Of a DNA stretch of 64,000 nucleotides, positions 56,356-64,000 are shown piece by piece. Location: assembly GCF_900497805.2 (NCBI RefSeq), contig NW_020948739.1:8667420-8731419 (forward strand), in the 5' to 3' direction. The first letter of the stretch is position 1. Every line of letters begins with the position of its first letter. A program made the position numbers and the translations under genes. Source of the stretch: Vombatus ursinus (Eukaryota > Chordata > Mammalia > Diprotodontia > Vombatidae). A model generated the notes under the pieces. The model was given only the letters and a program-made list of their open reading frames with translations. It made no database searches and was not told the DNA's origin.

Positions 56356-57150
56356 TGACGAGAGTTTCAGTTTACCTTTGTCCCTTTTCCCTTTGCCCCT
56401 TTTTGCCAAAGGAATTTGGCTCCCATTTGTTGCACCTTTCCTCCCTAGCCCTAAAAAGAACCTGGCTCCTGTTTGTCTACTGCCTTTATCTCCCTTTGAA
56501 AGCAAACTTCTACCTTCCAATTCCCTTCATTATCTATTCAAATCTCTCAGACCTTCCGGAATTCTCACCTGGATCCTTTTTCCCAACCACCTCCCCCTTC
56601 AACTGGCCTTTCATTGTGGCTACACCCAATCTCCCCTCCATCGTTTTACGTTCCTATGGCCCCTGGCCATTTCCCACCCTTAATCCTACCTAGGCACCAC
56701 AAGGTCCAGGACCCAGGAGTTCTGTTCACCCCAGCTTACTAGCCACTCCCATCCACATCTCCCTAGGCCCTTCTTCCCGAACTCACCCCAAACTACTTGG
56801 CCACTCCTAGATCTCTCCCACAGTTTTTCTATATATTAAGTCCATTTTGTTTCCATTTAGACGCTGAGCTGTTCTCACGCCTAGAGGCTGAGACTCTTAT
56901 GCCCGCTCGTCCTTATGGGTGTCACTGATGTTTGGGTTCCTTGGGAGTCTGGCCTATATGCTTTATCTTTAATAAAATATAAATAAAATATAATAATAAT
57001 ATATAATAATAAAAACAATAAAAATATAATAAAAGAAAAATTATTTCTCTGGCTGAAAGATTTGGGTTGAATTCATTCAGGCAGACCCGGTGCCGTGATC
57101 TTGGGGTGCCTCTGCACATAGGAGCACCTCAAAACCTCTACCCCTCTTCA
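56356..57150 (+). mobile_element. Solo LTR of the same endogenous retrovirus family (fossil), copy 2
   Basis: About 795 bp, TG to CA, flanked by 4-bp duplication gtaa at 56352-56355 and 57151-57154. It shares with copy 1 ctttgccccttttttgcc-like text, ggcctttcattgtggctaca, ccaaactacttggccactcc, gaggctgagactcttatgcc and gattcattcaggcagacc-like text. An AT-rich simple expansion (56985-57040) sits after the AATAAA. Open frames here are by-products. Confidence 0.8.
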
Positions 57151-57154
57151 GTAA

Positions 57155-57575
57155 AACTTATGACTTAAGATCTTCCAAACTGACACCTAATGTTTATGGT
57201 ATAAGAAATGTGATTTAAGCACCCTCTGACCCCTTTTCTACCATCAACTTTGCCACTATTACCACAAAAGTGGAAAGGGGATATAATGGATTCCTTTTTG
57301 CATTTTTTCTTTGTTTCGTGGGTTGCCGTGATGAAATAATTCACCAAGTAGCCACCGTAATGATAATAAGCCTCTCCAAACTTTGCTAGAATAGTACTCA
57401 GAAAGCAGTCATTTTGTTGTCTGGAACATATTTGAAACTTTTCCAGCATGCTAGAGCTTGTCAAAGGTTACAGTTTGAGAATCCAAAATGCTTTCTTCTA
57501 CAACATAATGAGTCACTGGATTAGGGCTTTGTAGAGGCTATGACAAAATTTTTAAAAAATCAAACATCTATCTGT
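57155..57575. other. Intergenic, nothing recognised
   Basis: No supported feature. Confidence 0.4.
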
Positions 57576-57579
57576 GTGC

Positions 57580-58440
57580 AGAACACTGTTAGACACAGTT
57601 ATTATAATATATAGTTTTATAATATAGTATTATAACTTATTATTATAATATAAAGTTTATCCAAGGCGTGATCAAATTAGAATACTGATGACAATAAGAT
57701 GACTTACAGTCAAAATGCTTACAATCTAATGGGAGGGAGAGGGACAGTGCTGAAAGAGGGGGAGGCAGATATGTGACTACTTGGACAAATGTATTAGGAA
57801 ACAGTACTTTGTGATGTCCAAAGAAAATTATTTTATTATAGATGAGTAAGGTGAGAAGTGATCAGTGAAATATTTGTAGAGATGATGTAATGAGTTGGAC
57901 TTTAAAGATGAGGAATTCAAAAGGTAAAGAAAGGTATTTAAGTCATATAATGGATTAAAGTATGGAAGGATTGAAAGCATGTTTGAGGGACATAGTATTC
58001 CAATCTAGTTAAACACAGAACTTGTGAAGGGAATAAAAATGATAAAGGAAGGTTATATTAGATTATGGAAATCTTTAAATGTCATGCAGAGAAACTTGGT
58101 TTTTTTATTCAAAAGGCAATGATGTACTTTATTAACAAATAAGTGAAGTGACCAGATGTCACTTGTATGTATGTACAATAAGTTTATTATGGCAGCAGTA
58201 TGTAGACTGGATGATAAGGGACCACTAGGAAGCAGACTTACCAGGTTATTAAATAATATTGTCATATTACACATCACAAAGTTCAAGCAAGTATAGCTAT
58301 ACTGGAGTGGCAGCAGAAGACAGATAAAGGAGGGGAGAAATGATAAGAGATATGAAGAAATGGAACAATGAGGAAGGAAAATCAATTAACATTTATTCAG
58401 CTCCTACTATATGCTTGGGGGGGGGGGGGGGGGCAATGTG
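57580..58440 (+). repeat. GA-rich dispersed repeat copy with a 17-G run at its right edge
   Basis: cagaacactgttagacacag, caaaatgcttacaatctaat, gattatggaaatctttaaat, accagatgtcacttg, tattcagctcctactatatg. The run of 17 G is at 58417-58433, after which gcaatgtgttaag resumes a second repeat start. Confidence 0.6.
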
Positions 58441-60865
58441 TTAAGCCCAAAGCTATAAACCTGGAAAGCAGAGTAAATGGTGATGCTACCAACAAAAGTA
58501 GTAAAGTCAGAAGGGTTAGGGACAAAGACGAACCCGTTTTTAGACATACTGAATTTAAAGTACAAATGGGCATCAAAGTATAGACTTCTGTCCCCTAAGC
58601 TCTGGGAGATACAGGTCTGAAGTTCATAAAAGAGGTCAAGGCCAGGGGTATCAACTTGTTGTTGCCGAAAGATGGTAGGTGAAAACACAGGAGTGAATGA
58701 GACTGTCAAGCAAGTGTAGAGGCTATGGCAAAATTTAAAAAAAATAAAAATAAAAACCTAAATTAGGTAGCAAGAGGAATGGACAAGAGACACCTGAGAG
58801 TTGTTGCAAAGAACCACGCCTCACAACTCTTGTGGAGCTAGAGATGCTACTGAGGTGACTGGGAAAATTGTAGTACTTTCTATAAAATAGCGAAATCAGA
58901 AGGAGGTGGTGATTTGGAAAGGAAGATGATAATTCAAAATTTAAGGATAGTTGTAGAAACTGAAATTCATTAGACTGGTTTTCTAAAGTCCTTTCCATAT
59001 CTTAACAATCTATGAAAAGAGCAGAAAGTTGTGTTCAAGATAACAAGGTGAATGACCTCTGGATAAGAAAAAATTGAGAATGGGCTATACACTTAAGGAA
59101 TAAAGAACCTGAATCTTCAAACTGATAAGCTCAGGAACTTGCTTCTCAATGCTTTTGAATATTCTCCCAGCTATCACTAACCTATATTTCTGTAAGTCAA
59201 GAAACCATTCATGATATCACCAAATATACTGAAATAAAACATTTTTAATTAACAAGGAGGCCAGTATGGATTATATCTACAAGATGCTCTACTTTGGCTA
59301 TAAACACTCCTAACACTTGCCAACCTTGAGAATCCAAGCCAAGGTAAAGATCAACAAACTAGTCCATGAATTAAATATATAGCATTTTTAAGTTTCAGAA
59401 ATAGCCTTATTTCACTGTGGTGATTAACAACTATCTCAAATAGAAATGCTCAACACAGCAGTGCTCTCCATAAGTTCTGAAAACAAAATTGTCTTACCTG
59501 TTAAGTAGCAGGTCCTATTCAAACTTGAAGGGGAAAAAAAATCATGATTTAACAAACTAATTATTAAAATGTATAATTTTTTGCAGTAATTAGTAACAGT
59601 TACTCCACAGAAATGAATTTTTAAAAAAGTTAAATAAAAATATAAAACTAAATTTCTTTTGCCCAATTCTTTTAACACTTACCAGAAACAGAAAATATCA
59701 GGAGAAAATGGTTTGTGCATCATATGAACAAACTTTCGACTTAAAAGCATTTGGTAAAGAAATCAAGGTTGAGTTTTGGGTACACTTGGATTAATGATAA
59801 CCACGTTATTACTGCTATTATTTTTCCCCATACCTCCTTGGTCCTAAATTTCCCTAGTAAGAAGTTTAGGAATTATAGGAAAACCCTTTCTCAAATTATG
59901 ATAGAAATTTATCAAATATTGCTGTTTCAAACGACTCGATAAAGGCAATTCTTTGTGGTGTTTTACATTTTACAGGATTACAATTCTAACTCTCTTCCCA
60001 TGGACTTCATTTTTAAAAAATTTTTACATTTTTTTCCATTAAGAACAACTTTATATGGTGCTGCTATATTCAGTGATGTAGGTAGAGTCCAGTAATTTCT
60101 TCTTCCACTATAGCTTGAAAAATGCCAAGGCAACAGGGTTGCTGTAGCCAGTATAATTACTTGAATTTGAGTTCCAAACCTTTATAGAGATAATGCCATG
60201 TTTAAACAACCCTTGAAGGCCATGATTTTCATCCAATGCACATTCTTACAGTAAATAGCAAAATTAAGAAAGACCTATCTACATTGTTTTTTATATTCAC
60301 CTCTTTTGCTGAACATGATTACCAATTAAAATAACTTCAATTCATGTGCATAGTAGCAATGAAGTAAAGGTACTTCCATTAAAACAATAAACACCAGGAT
60401 ATTTACCTAAATATATTTGCAAGACCAACTAGATGTCCCATATATATTCCCTAGGATAGGATATTGGTAGAAAAGACCAATGGCAGGAAGCTTACACACT
60501 GATAAATTATATTCTACAGACATGGGGGAAAAAAGAGCAAATAAAGAAAACAAGATCACAGCTTTAAAATGTAACATTAGAAATTCCTATCTTTCTTATT
60601 AAAAAAAAAAACCAAAATAAACCTCCACATTTTCTTAGGCTTTCAAAGGAGAGGGATCTAAAGAACTGCTCCCAATATAGAACAGAAAATGGAAAACAGT
60701 GTACATTTCTCTAGTACTTTTACAATGCTATGGAGTACAGCTGGTCCAAATACTTCCGAAATAAACCATCCATTACATAAACCTGTGCCAATAAGATATA
60801 TCATGCAGATTATTTTGACAATCTAACATTTTTAAATAAGAGGGTAGAAAAAAAAAGGGGGGGGT
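58440..60865. other. Intergenic, no repeat firmly recognised
   Basis: 58440-59000 is purine-rich and may hold decayed pieces of the GA-rich repeat (tttagacatactgaatttaa). 59000-60865 is unique AT-rich DNA. It could be part of a longer UBR5 3' UTR, but nothing shows it. Confidence 0.4.
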
Positions 60866-60866
60866 A

Positions 60867-61024
60867 GGGCAGCTAGGTGGTGCAGTGAATAGAGCACCGG
60901 CCCGTGAAGTCAGGAGGATCCAAGTTCAAATCTGGTCTCAGACCAGATAGATGACACTTACTGTGTGACCCTGAGCAAGTCATTTAACCCTAACTGCCTC
61001 GAGCAAAAAAAAAAAAAAAAAAAA
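60867..61024 (+). repeat. Marsupial tRNA-derived SINE with 10-bp target duplication
   Basis: gggcagctaggtggtgcagt start, poly-A tail of about 22. Duplication aagagggtag at 60838-60847 and 61025-61034. An A/G-rich stretch of 19 bp separates the left duplicate from the SINE. Confidence 0.9.
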
Positions 61025-61034
61025 AAGAGGGTAG

Positions 61035-62096
61035 TAAGGCATTATTTTAAAACTTAAAGAAACTTCATTTTACATTTGAATATAAAGGATTTTCACACTT
61101 CACTTAAAGTTATCCTACTTTTTGTTAGTTTGCTTAAGAAGGTTTGATAGATTAGATATTGTGGATTTTTTAAAGTAATTCTTTTTTTCATTCACTTAAG
61201 ATTTTAAAAATCATGTGCACATTTTAGGGTTAGAAAAGCAAGCCTAATCTCTAAGTTTCCATCAAATTGCTTACCACCTTACCCTTAATCTAATTATTAC
61301 TTCTTAAAAAATTACAAAGAAACAACTGTCCCATTTTGTAAAATGACCCTGGATCAATTTTTATAAAAATAAACAATAGTATGTCATAAGTATTTCTAGT
61401 AAAACCAATGAATTTGATAATGATCCACTTAGCAATTAAGTGCCATGAAGTTGCAAGAAAAAGATGGTAAATGTCAACTGGAAGCAAATCACATTAATTG
61501 TCTCTCTCAATAGGACAGGGCCACTGCAAAGGAGGCAAAAAGTAGAACTTCTCTAGCCTTCTTATAAACAAGTAAACCACTCTCTTGTATCATAAGCATA
61601 GTATTCCTACTTATAAGCAGTGATATAAAAAAGCAGCTCCTCTAGCAAATTACATGAAAATTCTAAAACTATAAAAACTTAAGAATGTTTGTCTGGGCTT
61701 CCAAATTTAAAAAAAAAAACCTTAACTGATATATATTTTTATAAAGTTATCTCTACTTAAACCAGTCTAAGTGAATGAATGTTCAGAATGACTGACTAGA
61801 TATCAATTTCATATAAGGGCCAGAATTAAATACTCTCTTGAAAATGAATTTTTAAAATGAATGGGCTTGTCTGGCCTGTGCCATTTAGGATTCTCTGCTA
61901 ACTGTAAAATGTAGACTGAATTACTTCTGTTTCTTTATAATCCATATACATAAAAGTTTTTTTAAGTTCTTAAAATCAGAAATTTGTTAATTTCATAACT
62001 GTGTCTGGTGTGCTGTAGTTAGTTTAAAAATATACACATTACATAAATAAAAACTATTGTTTCTTCAATATGACTTGACATTTCTTCCGTAATTTC
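61035..62096. other. Unique AT-rich sequence below UBR5
   Basis: No gene or repeat recognised. It could be distal UBR5 3' UTR if the nearer poly(A) signals are not used. Confidence 0.4.
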
Positions 62097-63030
62097 TTTA
62101 TTTAAAAAAGTAAATGTAACAAGATACTTAAAAAAGGCTAGATACAAAAGTAGTTAAGCTGCTCACGAACATTAAAATTTTCCAAAATGTATCTGCAATA
62201 ATCATGATCTTATAAAACATTTTACAGTTATCAGAAAGTGCCCAGGCTGAGTTTACATAACTGAAACACCTTAGTAAAATGTCTAATTGTAACTAAAGTG
62301 GGAGTAACCTCCTGACTGACTGTCCATTGAAACAGAGATACAAAAAAAAAAAATGTTGATCATGATATAAAGTACTGTGCATTGGCCCCACCTTATGTAC
62401 ACAAAAAACCCTCACTCAAAGAAACAAATTACATGCAAAATATTAGTGATATCATCTAATGTCCTAGAGCTCAATGCAATCAAAACAAATTGCAATGAAA
62501 GTGATTTCATAGGTTAAGTGATTTCAACTCTGAGATCTGAATGTCAAGAACTTTTTACAAGTTCAATACACATGATACACAACTGCAGCCAACCACAAAT
62601 TAAACACCATAAAAAAGTTAAAAGGAAAACACAGAACATACTTAATTTTTTATTTTGAAATTCCCTACTCCCTCTATACAAGAACCTTTGCTGAAACACT
62701 TTCCACAAAGGCAGCAGTGAATTTTCAGAACATTTTACATTTTTCCCCCTCAGCAAAAAGATAAATCACAGTGTAAATTATATTGTTCTGCTGTCATCTT
62801 TGGCTGGGGTTAGGCCAAGAAGTTATTGACTAGCAAACAGTTACAGACAAATGTTGCTAGTGCTCCTTAGACCTATAAGTTACAAACTTGGTATAGGAAT
62901 GTTTGCATTTAATCAATAAAGTACCACCAGGGGCATGACAGCATTAACTTTCATAAACTTTTATAGACAAATGGAAAAATCTACAAAACTTAGCTAGTAA
63001 TATTACACAGCAATACACACTTTTTATACT
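62097..63030 (-). other. UBR5: Probable UBR5 3' untranslated region
   Basis: Unique AT-rich sequence below the stop with no repeat recognised. Minus-strand poly(A) signals are AATAAA at 62649-62654 and 62097-62102, and ATTAAA at 62898-62903. The true end could be any of these. The unique sequence continues leftward to about 59.4 kb with one SINE, so a longer form is possible. Confidence 0.45.
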
Positions 63031-63243
63031 CTACACGAAACCAAAATTCTTGGTCTTAATGGCGAGTAACAATTTCTGTTTAAGAATCTGTTTAGAGGAA
63101 TAAAGTGGGACATAAAGTCGAGAAATGCAAGTATTTGCTGTAGGAAGGTGTTGGTCATCTGGTGGTCTTATTGTGATTGATGGCATAGGCTGAAATCCCT
63201 CTTCACTGGCAGGCAATGATGGGCTTGATGTCCAAAAGTAAAC
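63031..63243 (-). CDS. UBR5: UBR5 terminal coding exon (last 70 aa of the HECT domain)
   Basis: UBR5 (EDD/hHYD) is a giant nuclear HECT-type ubiquitin ligase acting on N-degrons, branched chains and chromatin-linked substrates. The exon follows acceptor cttag (63244-63248) and encodes [20 protein letters not shown] then [40 protein letters not shown] and [10 protein letters not shown], ending in TAG (63033-63031). The cysteine in TANTC is residue 39 of the exon. Counting back from a 2799-aa human protein this is C2768, the catalytic thioester cysteine of the HECT C-lobe. The rest of the gene lies beyond the window. Its place upstream of RRM2B on the same strand fits the mammalian gene order. 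Confidence 0.97.
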   Translation of the reverse strand, partial: VYFWTSSPSLPASEEGFQPMPSITIRPPDDQHLPTANTCISRLYVPLYSSKQILKQKLLLAIKTKNFGFV

Positions 63244-64000
63244 CTAAGTAGAAATAAAATTAGTGTTATATTTTCTGGTTTTGCCATATTTAAAGATTAA
63301 CTTTTAGTTGTTAGAATGTTTACTATATTTTCTTATAATTCTTACACATTAGAAATGCGTTTTAAACTTATCCAAGGTGGTGGTGATACCTCCCTAGTTA
63401 AAATATTTCCTTTTACTTAAAAAAACTAATATAGCAGAAATATTCTGAACTAGTTGGTAAATGACAAACATAGGGAAAGGTCTTCCCCCAAGGAGGAAGA
63501 CTGGTAGAGTATTTTCAGATAGTGGTATAACGTTACCTTGCTATGATTCTCTTTCAACTGAATCTATGGTCAATTTTCATGCATTTTTCTTGAATAGATA
63601 GCTGGCACTGGTATGATAATATGACCACTTAAAGCTGGCCCTGAGAAATGGTTATTAATGAGCCTCTCAATATGCATTAGGAGAATTTAAAATTCAACTT
63701 GGTAAAAGGGTGAGTTTTTTAAACTCTCAGATTCGTATCTTTGGAAGGAATTAATCACAGGTCTTTTTTTCTAACAGAAATGGACATTTGCATGCTGAGA
63801 GATGTAAGTATGTGTGTATACATGCATGGGTGTGCGTGTGTGAGAGAGACAGAGAGAAAGAGATCGATCTGGTAATTAATTGTCTCAATGAATATATTTA
63901 CATGAAGGGCAGTAAATAGTTCTACTTCGGCTAAAATTTCCTAAGACGACATACATGAAGCTAGGCAACTATACACCTATGCTAACTATTATGGCAACCC
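63244..64000 (-). other. UBR5: UBR5 last intron (partial)
   Basis: Begins at the acceptor of the terminal exon and runs off the window. It contains a short TG/GA-rich simple repeat at about 63805-63865. Nothing else recognised. Confidence 0.7.

Noticed and set aside
56249-56693. 144- and 112-codon plus-strand open frames
   Set aside because: They lie in the pyrimidine-rich U3 of a solo LTR in two overlapping frames, with no protein features.
49140-57150. A full provirus bounded by the two LTRs
   Set aside because: Each LTR has its own different 4-bp duplication, and the DNA between holds host repeats, not retroviral genes.

Overview
The window is a piece of a mammalian, and specifically marsupial, nuclear genome. 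It holds a vertebrate gene with GT-AG introns and a CpG-island promoter. Most of the rest is interspersed repeats of marsupial type: tRNA-derived SINEs starting 'gggcagctaggtggc', CORE-SINE/MIR, L2, L3/CR1, RTE and L1. An Australian marsupial seems more likely than an American one, but the sequence alone does not settle it. Apart from the coding exons of two genes, every open reading frame in the window is short and falls in repeats, introns or intergenic DNA.

Gene 1 is RRM2B (p53R2, the p53-inducible small subunit of ribonucleotide reductase) on the minus strand, complete from start to stop. Nine coding exons run right to left from 45989 (ATG, inside a CpG island) to 13562 (stop). They total 1056 nt and encode 351 aa, the same length as human RRM2B as I recall it. 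All iron ligands, the radical tyrosine and the C-terminal RRM1-binding tail are present. A long 3' UTR probably continues to about 10.1 kb. Gene 2 is UBR5, also on the minus strand, of which only the terminal coding exon lies in the window (63031-63243). It carries the catalytic HECT cysteine, and the 3' UTR lies below it. The two genes are head-to-tail about 16-17 kb apart, as I recall for human 8q22.3.

Layout: 1-10 kb is downstream flank of RRM2B, with L2, CORE-SINE, L1 fragments and a 7SL RNA pseudogene. 10-13.6 kb is the probable RRM2B 3' UTR. 13.6-46 kb is the RRM2B gene body. Its introns hold an almost full-length L1-type element with only ORF1 (HAL1-like, 16.8-19.7 kb), an L1 ORF2 3' half with two nested SINEs (23.2-25.4 kb), a 450-bp near-perfect palindrome (32.0-32.5 kb), RTE pieces, and an L3/CR1 LINE interrupted by a small hAT transposon (40.7-41.8 kb). 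45.5-46.6 kb is the CpG-island promoter. 46.6-62 kb is intergenic, with two independent solo LTRs of one endogenous retrovirus family (fossils), repeated copies of one GA-rich old repeat, and L1 and L2 fragments. 62-64 kb is the UBR5 3' end.

I found no new multi-gene system. The items most worth checking are the 450-bp palindrome inside RRM2B intron 2, the pair of p53-like half-sites inside a hAT element in RRM2B intron 1, and the ORF1-only L1 in intron 6.
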